Source: Corallochytrium limacisporum (taxonomy: Eukaryota; Opisthokonta). From it: a stretch of 64,000 nt of DNA. Both the position numbers and the translations under genes were made by a program. A model generated the notes under the pieces. That model had not been told where the DNA came from. It saw nothing but the letters and a program-made list of their open reading frames with translations, and did no database searches. The DNA lies in NCBI GenBank assembly GCA_002811645.1, contig PDIP01000028.1, forward strand, positions 127,105 to 191,104, in the 5' to 3' direction. How positions within the stretch are numbered: the first letter of the stretch is position 1; each line of letters starts with the position of its first letter. This document shows, piece by piece, positions 30,792 through 39,976 of the stretch.

Positions 30792-31457
30792 ATGATCAGT
30801 ACCAAGTATCGAGTATTCTTACGCTCATTTCATACAACTGAGAAACGGATCCCATCTGATATTTTCCAGAAAGTCATGCCCGCCGTGTCCCAAGTCGAAG
30901 CTGGCTCGACCCACGCTGATAACATGAACATCACTCCAAAGAAGCGTAAGGAAACCGAGCCCAGCATTGAGGAATCTTCAGCCAAGGTTCAGGCTGTCGA
31001 AGCTGCTCCTGTGGCAACCCCCGAAAGCTTCGGTCCTCTTCAGGTCAAGCTGTGGTCTGATAACGCGAAGCTGCCAGCCCGAGGATCCTCCCACGCCGCC
31101 GGTTATGACCTGTACGCGGCCGAAGACCGCACAATTGAGGCCCAAGGCAAGGCCATCGTTCCCACTGATATTTCCATTGCTGTCCCTGCTGGCACCTATG
31201 GCCGCATTGCTCCACGTTCTTCTTTGGCATGGAAACACCACATTGACGTCGGTGCTGGAGTGATCGACGAGGACTACCGCGGAAAGGTCGGCATTGTGCT
31301 CTACAACTTGGGCAAGAATGACTTTGAAATCAAGAAAGGTGACCGCTGCGCCCAGCTGATTTTGGAGCGGATTATAACTCCTGAGGTGGTGCAAGTTGAT
31401 GAGCTAGTTGAGACTGACCGTGGCGCAGGAGGTTTTGGGTCCACTGGTAAGAACTAG
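30792..31457 (+). CDS. DUT: dUTPase with possible mitochondrial and nuclear start sites
   Basis: The 221-residue protein hydrolyses dUTP to dUMP and pyrophosphate, keeping uracil out of DNA and supplying thymidylate synthesis. All five trimeric dUTPase motifs are present: [35 protein letters not shown] with the catalytic Asp/Tyr region, [11 protein letters not shown], and the Gly-rich tail [13 protein letters not shown]. The first ATG (30792) gives an N-terminus rich in Arg/Ser/Phe ([15 protein letters not shown]) that looks like a mitochondrial presequence. A second in-frame ATG at 30876 (MPAVSQ) would start a form carrying the basic KKRK nuclear signal. The frame opens further upstream only from a TTG at 30708. 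It converges with AP-4 epsilon, with 123 bases between stops. Confidence 0.96.
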   Translation: MISTKYRVFLRSFHTTEKRIPSDIFQKVMPAVSQVEAGSTHADNMNITPKKRKETEPSIEESSAKVQAVEAAPVATPESFGPLQVKLWSDNAKLPARGSSHAAGYDLYAAEDRTIEAQGKAIVPTDISIAVPAGTYGRIAPRSSLAWKHHIDVGAGVIDEDYRGKVGIVLYNLGKNDFEIKKGDRCAQLILERIITPEVVQVDELVETDRGAGGFGSTGKN

Positions 31458-31580
31458 AACAGCATGGTAGGTAGCGGATGTTCATCAAGAAGAAAGATGA
31501 CGAGTCTCTGGCAGTCCCATCAACACCACAAAACTACTTTATAAAAGCAATCTAGTCCTTCGTTCGTTTATGTCTAGCCA

Positions 31581-34500
31581 TTAGTTGCACAGATCCTCCA
31601 ACGTCCGCTTCACCGATCCTGCAAAGTCCTGAGAAGATGCCCTGATTTCAATTTCGATTACGTTTTGATCGTAATCGCTCTCTTGGGCACGGACATACAC
31701 CCGCCCAGCCGCATTACCCACTGATGCAGCAGCATAGCCGCTGCGGTGCATGGCTACCTGCAGAAAGACGCGATGGAACAAAGGACGGCGGACGAAAGCA
31801 TGATCCAACCGTTCGAGGGTCCAATTTTTGCGCAGAATCATAGACTCTCGACCTTTTAGAATGCGCCATTGTTGGGCAAAGTCGTGCTCAAAAACCTGAG
31901 GCATTGGCCGGAGGAAATCTGCGAAGTGCAGAGTACACGGCACATTCGTCACAGTGGACGTGCCATCGGTTGGATCGAGTACGGTGACCTCGAGAGTCAG
32001 GCGCGGGAGAATGTCGTCCGTATCATCGCTAGGCTCTATGTTGCTCCGTTCATTCCAAGCAATGCTGAAACACGCACTGCTCTGGTCGGTCCCTGGTCGG
32101 AGGTGGGCCACAGCACTAGATTCCCGCGTGGGATCAAAGTTGTCCTCGTCAGGGGAGCGCTCGAGTTTGGTTATGATAATCATTGAAGGTTGTCCCGAGA
32201 TCACGCCAGATGCCTTGAGACCGAGCACGAGTCGCTTTCCTTTCAGAGGATCTCTTCCCTTGACGCGTCCGTCCTTCGCACAGCTAAATTTCAGCACTAG
32301 ATCATGCTCCCGCCAAATGCGCACAAGCGAAAGCGAGGGGAATTCCGAAAGCTGGGTTGGTTTGGACTGGCTGCTATCCAAGGAAAAGACAGCCGAGTAC
32401 ACTCCTGACCCTTCGTTGCCGGTCATCGACGATGGAGGGACGTGGACATCCAGGCCGCCCGAGGACCCGCTCAGTCGACCTGGGGACTGGGAACGAAGCA
32501 GGCTAGAGCCACTGCCACGACGTCGCGGGGACATGGCGCCGCCCATCGACGATAGTTCTCCAAGGAGGCCTGTGTCCTCACCTGCTGACATTGTTAGACC
32601 GACGCTGGCTTTGGACTTGACGGGAACCAGCGAAACGGGCTCCGTGCCTGAAGAGGCGACTTTGGGGCTGAGCTGGAGAGCATCAAAGGCGTCTCGAGTT
32701 CTTGAAATGCTGCCTTGGCGGCTGCTGCTGTTGCTCGAGCTCACGTCCAACTTGGCTGGCTCCTGGTTCTCTTCTTCCTCTTCCTCCTTTAGACCCGCAA
32801 ACAGCTCGCGGGCAAGGTTTCTCTTACGCTCCTGCTTCTCTCGAAGCTTCTGCTGTTCGAGGGCAAGCTGTTGGCGCTCACGTTCCGCGCGCTCCGCAAC
32901 TTCCTGTTGTTGGCGCTTCTGCTTTTCTTGTTCACGCATGTGATCCTCGTCTCGGGATTGCACGTTTGAGCTCAGAGGTGACCGGTTTCTAGGGAGATGC
33001 GCTGCGGCAGCTTGGCGTCCTGGTTGGCTTTGTGCCAGACTCACGTCAATATGTGCCTCGACAGTAGACGCTTGTGAAGCCAGTCGCTGCTTCGATGTCT
33101 GCAGGTTAAGGAGGTGACTTTCAACTAGTGATCCACCCTCATCGAAGAAGTGCGCAACGCCGGTGACATTGGACGGTGGGTTCGTATCGGAGGCTTGAGA
33201 CGTGTTCAAGGCTTCTTGTGTGGAAACGGAACTTTCGCTCACGTTATCCGGAATGTGGTGCTCCAGACGAATATCTGTTGGAGAAATGTTGGCTACTGAA
33301 GGGCGATGAAGTTCGCTTTCCCGGGTTAGAAAGTCGATCAGACCCTCTTCAGTCAGGGCATCTACTGCACCCGCACTATGGGCAGAGTTCACCATTGGAG
33401 GCACCGCGATTGAGCTCTTTAGAGGAGTAAATTGGATTCCCGTGACAGAGAACGCAACCTCTAGATTCACCAAGAGACCCTGCCTTTGATTGGGGCGCAC
33501 AGTGTTGATCTTTCCCAGGCAAGATTGATATAGTTTTTTCACACCCTCGTCGTCTCCTGCCTCACTCTGCAATGTTCTTTGCAAAACAGTGTAGATAGCG
33601 GATAGTAGAATTATCAACTCAAAGGGGCTGAATGGTGCAGACCTCTTGTTCAAAAGTGCCGTCAGGAGCGACACGGGCTTGTCTTGTGGCTTCGCAGCAT
33701 GACAGGTATACCACACAAGAATCAAGAACCGGAACTTGTTGTTTGTACCTGATTGGTTTTCAATCATCTCCTGAATTGCAATGATGAATTGATCGCTAAG
33801 GCCGGGAGGTGCTGAAACACATAGATCCGCAATGGTCTTCAGCACTCTTTGGAAGTCAGCGTCTTGAACGCCGATACACTCAAGGGTTTGCCAGTCAGCA
33901 TGTCGAAGCGATCCGCCACAGTATTCGCACAACTCCCAAACTGCTTGCATGAGGGACTGTAACTCCGTGAGGTACGTCTCAGCGACCTTCCAACACAGAT
34001 TGAACGTTTGCTCCGCGTCGGCTACGGTGTAGGTAGACGGGGAACGTTTACCGTTGATGTTCTTACTGACGTCCCTCATTTGGCGTTCCAGGGTGCCCAA
34101 CATTACCTTCAAAATAGCTTGTGCGTTGTCCTTGTTGGCTATGCGGAACAGCACTTCCAATGCGGCACTGTTAATAAGTGGATCGGCCTCTTCGTCCGCC
34201 TCACCATCAAGGCAATCTACAACTTCCATCCGAAAGGAAGAGATGATGTCCAATGGCACACTGTTCATCAGCTTAAGTCCCTTCCATCGAAGATTTCGGC
34301 TGGGCGAAGACAGGAAGGATCTGATTGCCTCTTTGACAGCCCCAGTTAGCCCTTCAACCTCTTTCAGCGACTGATGGGCAGCGCTGTAGAGAAGTACAGC
34401 CTCACTAATAATCATGTATGCCATGATTGATGTCTTTGGAATGCGTCTTAGTGATGTCATCAGCGTGGACGCAAGCTTCTCACTGCTCATGTCCTCGTCT

Positions 34501-35666
34501 GTCACCCTGAACACTTGCACAATATCAGCAATCAGGGCCAGTAGATTGGAATGAAGGAAAGGTCTTGTAAGTCCTTTGTGGCCTCGTCGGCTTGCCTGGT
34601 CTCCTGAAGGACTCTCGCTGCCAGATCCGACGTCTCTCATGCCTGTAGCATTTCCTTCGGACAGATCCACAGACAGTTGACACAACTGATCTAGCAATTC
34701 TCTAAAGATATTGCCCAGTCGCTGAGAGGGACTAATATTTTGAGCTGCCATGAATCTCATTAGGTGGCGCATTGCTGCTATCACCGAGGCACGCACGTTC
34801 CAGTTGGGATCATTGAGACGAGATCGAATTGTCCATGTGCTCTCTGCTAGCTTGTCGTCAATTGAAGCGAAACTCCCTGTGCGGGTGGCTTCGACCACTG
34901 CAGATTCAATCTCCATTAGGGTCAATTTCCCGGTGACGTATACTGCTCGGGCTCTCACTGCTGGCCGTGGGTGATCAATAAGCTTTCCAATAACCGGCAA
35001 AATTTGTGATACGACTGCAGAGACATCGATTCGCATCGACCCAATCAATCCTAATAGCAGACGTGACTCAATCAGGTCATCCTGCTGCTTTGTGGGGCTA
35101 ATGACCGCGGGTTCTGATGTACCGTTCGATAGTGAACTGCTGGCCTGACTTCGCTGATCACTGGAAAATGCTATAGCTGAATAGTTCAGGTCTTGCAGTA
35201 TACTATTAATGACCAAATACTTTAGATCTTCCGGGCCCTGTGGTATCAAAAGCCCCGCCCCAAGGTAGCCTATCCGTCGTTCACGTAGACTGTACTGATT
35301 TCCGGTGAGTTTAATGCTAGGCACGAGCGCAACAGAAGGCACATCCGAAATAAGACCCATAACATGCAAACAGATCGCCTGCTTTAGTAATATTTCTTTC
35401 GCCGGCAAAGGTTCCTTCATGAGCCTCTGAATATGCTCGCGCGCTGCTGTGGTGGGCGATCCATTCGGTGACGCTGCAGATCTTTGTATACTCTCTAACA
35501 GTTCCCCAGGTTTTACGGACGCTCCATCGCCGCCACGCGCGGAAAGCTCTAACTGGGCGACAACTGTGTGCCACAGCCGTTGAGCAGCCAGTTTTTCACC
35601 GGCTGGGGTGGTCGTAAGCGCAATGGCTTTGAGCGGATCATCATACTCACTCTTATGTGTACTCAT
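31581..35666 (-). CDS. AP4E1: AP-4 complex epsilon subunit (large adaptin)
   Basis: The 1361-residue protein is a large adaptin, most like AP-4 epsilon, part of a trans-Golgi sorting coat. The N-terminal trunk (about residues 75-700) is an alpha-solenoid with EILLKQAICLHVMGLISD and ERRIGYLGAGLLIPQ, the typical start of gamma/alpha/epsilon trunks. A long hinge follows, with a Gln/Glu/Arg-rich coiled coil (about 925-990; REQEKQKRQQQEVAERAERE) leading into RNLARELFAGLKEEE, which resembles the conserved LFxGL segment of epsilon hinges. A beta-rich ear-like region lies at about 1120-1300. Assignment to epsilon rather than gamma rests on the trunk and the LFAGL segment and should be checked. The ATG at 35666 is the first in frame. 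Confidence 0.8.
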   Translation of the reverse strand: MSTHKSEYDDPLKAIALTTTPAGEKLAAQRLWHTVVAQLELSARGGDGASVKPGELLESIQRSAASPNGSPTTAAREHIQRLMKEPLPAKEILLKQAICLHVMGLISDVPSVALVPSIKLTGNQYSLRERRIGYLGAGLLIPQGPEDLKYLVINSILQDLNYSAIAFSSDQRSQASSSLSNGTSEPAVISPTKQQDDLIESRLLLGLIGSMRIDVSAVVSQILPVIGKLIDHPRPAVRARAVYVTGKLTLMEIESAVVEATRTGSFASIDDKLAESTWTIRSRLNDPNWNVRASVIAAMRHLMRFMAAQNISPSQRLGNIFRELLDQLCQLSVDLSEGNATGMRDVGSGSESPSGDQASRRGHKGLTRPFLHSNLLALIADIVQVFRVTDEDMSSEKLASTLMTSLRRIPKTSIMAYMIISEAVLLYSAAHQSLKEVEGLTGAVKEAIRSFLSSPSRNLRWKGLKLMNSVPLDIISSFRMEVVDCLDGEADEEADPLINSAALEVLFRIANKDNAQAILKVMLGTLERQMRDVSKNINGKRSPSTYTVADAEQTFNLCWKVAETYLTELQSLMQAVWELCEYCGGSLRHADWQTLECIGVQDADFQRVLKTIADLCVSAPPGLSDQFIIAIQEMIENQSGTNNKFRFLILVWYTCHAAKPQDKPVSLLTALLNKRSAPFSPFELIILLSAIYTVLQRTLQSEAGDDEGVKKLYQSCLGKINTVRPNQRQGLLVNLEVAFSVTGIQFTPLKSSIAVPPMVNSAHSAGAVDALTEEGLIDFLTRESELHRPSVANISPTDIRLEHHIPDNVSESSVSTQEALNTSQASDTNPPSNVTGVAHFFDEGGSLVESHLLNLQTSKQRLASQASTVEAHIDVSLAQSQPGRQAAAAHLPRNRSPLSSNVQSRDEDHMREQEKQKRQQQEVAERAERERQQLALEQQKLREKQERKRNLARELFAGLKEEEEEENQEPAKLDVSSSNSSSRQGSISRTRDAFDALQLSPKVASSGTEPVSLVPVKSKASVGLTMSAGEDTGLLGELSSMGGAMSPRRRGSGSSLLRSQSPGRLSGSSGGLDVHVPPSSMTGNEGSGVYSAVFSLDSSQSKPTQLSEFPSLSLVRIWREHDLVLKFSCAKDGRVKGRDPLKGKRLVLGLKASGVISGQPSMIIITKLERSPDEDNFDPTRESSAVAHLRPGTDQSSACFSIAWNERSNIEPSDDTDDILPRLTLEVTVLDPTDGTSTVTNVPCTLHFADFLRPMPQVFEHDFAQQWRILKGRESMILRKNWTLERLDHAFVRRPLFHRVFLQVAMHRSGYAAASVGNAAGRVYVRAQESDYDQNVIEIEIRASSQDFAGSVKRTLEDLCN

Positions 35667-36291
35667 TGTAGATTAGCCAACTGGAGTATTCCAATGACGG
35701 GACCCTAGGCACACTTGTCACATTGTTGCTACCGATATCGACAACCTCGACCTACGTTTATTTCGCTTGCATCACTATACTTTTTTCCAATTAGTTCCGG
35801 ATCATATGCGCGCGATGGTCCCTTGATATCAATTCTAGCGTGCACATATCATGGTCCATACGCAGTCGGCCTCTCTCTAACACCCGTCCGAGCCGGCTCC
35901 AGATAGAAAGGACGAGGCAGGGAGGGTTCCGGCCTCCCCTCAAATTTGCGCCGCGCCTCCGGAACACGGCGCAGACAAGCGGCCCCCTTCTCCCCCTCCC
36001 CCCAACCCTCCCTTCCCCGCGCCCAAAAAAATGAGGGTTGGGGCAGATGGGGTAGGCGGGCCTTCACCTGAGGCACGCACAGGAGACGCGTCTCAGCAGG
36101 GTCGACCATCAGCGTGCCGTGTAGACTGCTCTCTGTTCCACTATGTTGATCAGCTCCTTGAACAATGTCTTCTCTGCTTCCATAGATGGCTCACCTGTTC
36201 AGTGAAATATCAAGGCTAAGGTAACTACGTGATGCGATCATGTGGATTTGACCCGCCTTTTGGCAGAAGCTAGAAACGCAAAGATACTGGC
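35667..36291. other. Divergent spacer between AP-4 epsilon and the XLF-like gene
   Basis: This 625-base promoter-type spacer is pyrimidine-rich around 35985-36020. No gene is seen. Confidence 0.5.
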
Positions 36292-37491
36292 ATGAGCTTC
36301 CGTCCAGTTCCGCTCAAAAGTCCAAATTTGGAACGAGATCGCTGGACCATTATTGAACACGTGGATTTTACGTTCTTAGAAGAGCACTTTGAACGGAACA
36401 GACCGCCGCTGTGTTGCATCCAAAACGAGACGCGTTCCGACAACAGGAAACTGGCACCGATCATTGCGGCACTGCGTCTGGAGAAGGATGGGTATGAGCT
36501 AAGGATTTGTTTCGATTGGCACTACATCTACACAGAAAGGATCATCGGCAGTCCCTCACTGTTTGCGCGAAATACAGAATGTAATCGCAGCAACGACGAG
36601 TTCGAAACAGTGGACGCTCTGATCGCTGCATTAAAGGAGGCATTTGCCGACATTGAACAGTTCTCGTACGGACACGAAAGACGACCAACTCTTCAATTGG
36701 TTGCGGGATCACACGAACACACAAGTGTTAAAGAAGAGGACGACTCGGCGCAAATAATCTTGAAGATTCATTGCAAAAAGCCATACGAATTCAAATGGAC
36801 TTGCAAACTGAAACGGGACACTGAAACCAACTTCCTGCGGACAGTTTTGATACCGGAACGGTACGCTTTGAATATCCTTGATCAGGCATTGATCCAATTT
36901 GATAAGAGTGTGGGCGACCTGATTGTACCCGAAGTATCCAACAAGCGACCATATTCTGTGCGCTCCCTTTGGAGATCTTGTCTTCGGGATCAGCTGAAAA
37001 ACTCCCTGCCTGAGGACGCCACACAAGAGGCATCTGTGTCGCTAGATCGGCACCTTGGATCTCAGCAGTCTAGCACGTCACAACTGACCTCGTCGCAAGT
37101 TCTCAGTCATATGAGTGCACTTGACTCTGCGCTGGACTTTTTCCACCAGATATTCGGAGATCGGATCGCAAACAATCGCCGAGGGAACGATAGTGTGAAA
37201 GGGAAGGAGGAAGGGTCGGAGGCAAGAGCCGAGGTCGTAGACGAACAAGTGGACAACAAAATCGGCTCGCTATCTGACGTTGACGAGGACATTGCTATTG
37301 CTCAGGACGCTCTCAACACAACAGCGAGTCTGCCGACGGCAACCACCATCGAACAGCCACAACCGCAAGGAGTGAACCCTCGACGGCAAGGATCTCAGCA
37401 ATCCAACACTCCAACACAGGAACCAAGTGAAGAAGTAGAAGAGGACAATCGCGTGAGGAAAGCTCGTAGACTTCTCGGTTTTGGTCGATGA
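36292..37491 (+). CDS. Putative XLF/NHEJ1-like protein (XRCC4-superfamily candidate)
   Basis: I propose this 399-residue protein as an XLF (non-homologous end-joining factor) homologue on pattern, not on strong identity. The order of elements fits the XLF head: strands around AALRLEKDGYELRICFDW, a helix (TVDALIAALKEAFADIEQF), strands with SAQIILKIHCKK and PYEFKWTCKL (compare the LPFYWNFHCML strand of human XLF), then a helix starting LIPERYALNILDQAL. The middle and tail are Ser/Gln/Glu-rich and probably disordered. The C-terminus (RKARRLLGFGR) has a basic patch plus Gly-Phe, resembling the Ku-binding X-KBM that ends XLF. XLF bridges Ku and XRCC4-ligase 4 during break repair. The stop lies 10 bases before the next ATG. 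Confidence 0.55.
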   Translation: MSFRPVPLKSPNLERDRWTIIEHVDFTFLEEHFERNRPPLCCIQNETRSDNRKLAPIIAALRLEKDGYELRICFDWHYIYTERIIGSPSLFARNTECNRSNDEFETVDALIAALKEAFADIEQFSYGHERRPTLQLVAGSHEHTSVKEEDDSAQIILKIHCKKPYEFKWTCKLKRDTETNFLRTVLIPERYALNILDQALIQFDKSVGDLIVPEVSNKRPYSVRSLWRSCLRDQLKNSLPEDATQEASVSLDRHLGSQQSSTSQLTSSQVLSHMSALDSALDFFHQIFGDRIANNRRGNDSVKGKEEGSEARAEVVDEQVDNKIGSLSDVDEDIAIAQDALNTTASLPTATTIEQPQPQGVNPRRQGSQQSNTPTQEPSEEVEEDNRVRKARRLLGFGR

Positions 37492-37501
37492 TCTGACAAT
37501 C

Positions 37502-38992
37502 ATGACTGGGAGAGCGCTATCGCAGAAAAGGTCAAGTCAAGGATCCCCGCTTCGGAGTAAGGCGAGGGGGACAAAGTCCCAGGGGAGATCCCTTGCAGGG
37601 TTTAGCGGAAAGAAGAAGCCAGCCTCAAAACGTGGGTCATCATCCATTTCGTCGCCTCTGGGATCGTCCGTGAACAAGTCAAAAAAGCGTGTGACATCAC
37701 CGGGCATCAGTCTGTCACAACCAAAGCGTGCGATACATCGCAAGAGTGCCCTCTCACAAGCGCCTTCGCGGACCCAGCAACAGGAGCGCGATGAGCAAGA
37801 GATTATGGAAGAAGTCCTACGCGATTACAGTCTGGGAGTTGATGTCAAGACTGAGCTGCGGAAGTCGATTGCAGGTGGTGCAATGAATATGAACTTCCCA
37901 TCGTTCACAACCCTGGTACAACAGCAAATTATTGCCGATATTGAGCACTGCATGGATAGCGGACGGGTGAATGAAATTGGCGTCCATCTGGCCAGACTTC
38001 TACCGGTTGTGAGGCTTCATGTAGACTTCATTTACTGCTGGGGTCGGGCGCTCTTTCTATCAGCTCTTGCGGCTAGCCGTCATCATAGAGGAGGGCTCGC
38101 GGACGATGTGTCCATGACAACTTCCGTTGCATTGCGGTTCCTCCGGCGCTTCCTGACCTTGGCCTCCAATCGACCGCGCACTGACCTAGCGCTGGAGATT
38201 GCTGCGTTCTACGCTAAGTATTTCTCCTTTGAAGATCTCCTGGCGTTCATCACGCCCATCATTGCAAATGAACCGTATGCAAGCGATCCGCGCTTCCATG
38301 CCCTGGTTGGATTTGCCAAGAATCTGGGCCAGAGACCGGGCTCTGGTGACAACGATCTTCGGTTTGCTGTAATCAACATTGATCGTGGCAGGACGGCTGC
38401 CATGGCAGCTGCATGGATCAGCAGCCAACTGCAGAACATTACAAGCAGTGATGACCCGAAGCCGCTTGAGCAGCTGCTGGCCATTTGCATGCTTTCGCGT
38501 GCTGCACGGAGCAGAGTCTTGACTCAGCAAAGACTCGGTCGAGACTTCCGCCTGGATCGACTCGTTCTGACTCTGTTGCATGACACCCGCCTCCAATCTG
38601 ACCTGCCCTTGGCCAAGACCCGAGAGGTCGCCATTTTAGTCGCGTGTCGCGAAACCGACCCGTCCTACGTTCCTGCTTCATGCAGCATGGTAGAGAGTAT
38701 GTGGAATGAAGGCTATCTGAGCACATACGAGGCTTTAGAAATCTGCGTGGATGCGCTTTCCCCGGCAGTGACTTACATTGAAAGTCAAGCTGCTGACGAG
38801 GACGCAGTTGCCATGATTGCTGCCTACGCTGTATTTGCAGCCCGGGTTCTGGAGGCCGAGATTGAACAAGGCCTGTGGACAGATCCGGTTGAGCTCTGGA
38901 CCTTCTGCGGCGGATTAGAGCTGCCTGAGAGTGACACAGAGGAGTTCCAGAAGCTCAGAGATGTGCTTCTAGGCAAGAAATTCAAGTTGTGA
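37502..38992 (+). CDS. Unknown helical protein with basic N-terminus
   Basis: I do not recognise this 496-residue protein. Residues 1-85 are Ser/Lys/Arg-rich with several basic clusters (GKKKPASKR, KSKKR) and SPLR-type proline-directed sites, suggesting a nuclear protein with a disordered head. From about residue 95 to the end it is predominantly alpha-helical with repeated pairs of amphipathic helices (RFLRRFLTLA, LEIAAFYAKYF, LEQLLAICMLSRAAR), which suggests an alpha-solenoid. It starts 10 bases after the XLF-like stop, in the +1 frame relative to that gene. The frame opens at a TTG (37481) overlapping the upstream gene, but the first ATG is 37502. Shared transcription with the upstream gene is likely from the spacing. 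It converges with TXNL1. Confidence 0.75.
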   Translation: MTGRALSQKRSSQGSPLRSKARGTKSQGRSLAGFSGKKKPASKRGSSSISSPLGSSVNKSKKRVTSPGISLSQPKRAIHRKSALSQAPSRTQQQERDEQEIMEEVLRDYSLGVDVKTELRKSIAGGAMNMNFPSFTTLVQQQIIADIEHCMDSGRVNEIGVHLARLLPVVRLHVDFIYCWGRALFLSALAASRHHRGGLADDVSMTTSVALRFLRRFLTLASNRPRTDLALEIAAFYAKYFSFEDLLAFITPIIANEPYASDPRFHALVGFAKNLGQRPGSGDNDLRFAVINIDRGRTAAMAAAWISSQLQNITSSDDPKPLEQLLAICMLSRAARSRVLTQQRLGRDFRLDRLVLTLLHDTRLQSDLPLAKTREVAILVACRETDPSYVPASCSMVESMWNEGYLSTYEALEICVDALSPAVTYIESQAADEDAVAMIAAYAVFAARVLEAEIEQGLWTDPVELWTFCGGLELPESDTEEFQKLRDVLLGKKFKL

Positions 38993-39100
38993 AGCAATAT
39001 ACATTACATCCAATGGTTGAGGCCTGCTCCAATTTTGATATGGTTTATTATCATTTCAACATATGTTCACAACCGAATTTCGGCGCCACTGCAAGAAAGT

Positions 39101-39976
39101 CTATCCGTGGGTCTCACCAACCTCACCAGCCACACGTTTAAACTCCTTCATGTTGGTCGCTTCCGCAGGCTGTCCGAGGAGGATAAGCTCTTCCATAGTG
39201 GTGACATCGCCACCGCCCTGGTTGTCCTTGATAAAGAGCAACAGGGAATGTACATTCTGAAATTTGACAAACTGTAACTCTCGAACACCGCTTTCAATGC
39301 CCGGGACGAGGTCCTTGTCGGTCAGATCGAATTCCTGGGTGGCGGCCGCGGTTTCCGCGTCCTCGAATTGGAGCATGTGGATCGGGTTGGCAAATAAACG
39401 GACATGCTTTGGCCCTGTTTCCTTGTCTGTGGAACTAATCTTGATCGAGTGTAGACGCATAGGCTGCTTGAAAGGGATACTGATCAGCAGTTGCTCATCA
39501 CAATCACTCTGCAGACAGCCCGGTGCTTTGCCTAGTGCATTACGCAATGGCTTCGTATCGTCTTGATTAAGGCACTCCATCTGTGAATCGTCAATGTACT
39601 CCCGGATGTTGATAAATTGCTTGCCGTAGCTCTGCACGCCCTCGGGATCAGCGCCCTTGTGCATGGAGATCGTCCCCTCGAGCTTTTCTGCGTTTGCTCC
39701 TGAGAAAGAGGTGACCTTTGCCTGGTCTTTGAAGAACACGAAGGTCGGGGTAGAGGTTACACCGTGGGCTTGCGCAGCGTCTGGGTTAACTTTTACGTCG
39801 ACCTTCAGGAAACCCACACCCGGATACTTGTTGCTGAGTTCATTAAAAACCGGTGCGATCATCTGACACGGTCCGCAGGTGGCTGAGGTGAAGTCAATCA
39901 CGATCAATTTTCCTGCCCCAGCATTGTTGATTTCACCGGTCAGCTCGTCAGCTGTTGTTATGTTTTTCACCGGCAT
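39101..39976 (-). CDS. TXNL1: Thioredoxin-like protein 1 (thioredoxin + PITH domain)
   Basis: The 291-residue protein has an N-terminal thioredoxin domain (about 5-105) with redox site CGPC at Cys34-Cys37 (preceded by Thr rather than the usual Trp) and the cis-Pro STPTFVFF. A C-terminal PITH domain (about 120-285) shows LLISIPFKQPMRLHSIKI, GPKHVRLFAN and VKFQNVHSLLLFIKDNQ. In animals and yeast this protein associates with the 26S proteasome and acts as a reductase in cytosol and nucleus. The frame opens at a TTG at 40021; I chose the ATG at 39976 (MPVKNI). Stops of this gene and the upstream unknown gene are 108 bases apart, convergent. Confidence 0.95.
   Translation of the reverse strand: MPVKNITTADELTGEINNAGAGKLIVIDFTSATCGPCQMIAPVFNELSNKYPGVGFLKVDVKVNPDAAQAHGVTSTPTFVFFKDQAKVTSFSGANAEKLEGTISMHKGADPEGVQSYGKQFINIREYIDDSQMECLNQDDTKPLRNALGKAPGCLQSDCDEQLLISIPFKQPMRLHSIKISSTDKETGPKHVRLFANPIHMLQFEDAETAAATQEFDLTDKDLVPGIESGVRELQFVKFQNVHSLLLFIKDNQGGGDVTTMEELILLGQPAEATNMKEFKRVAGEVGETHG

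Noticed and set aside
12819-38992. A DNA-repair gene cluster (HLTF, dUTPase, XLF-like)
   Set aside because: The genes are separated by many unrelated ones and do not share promoters; coincidence is the simpler reading.
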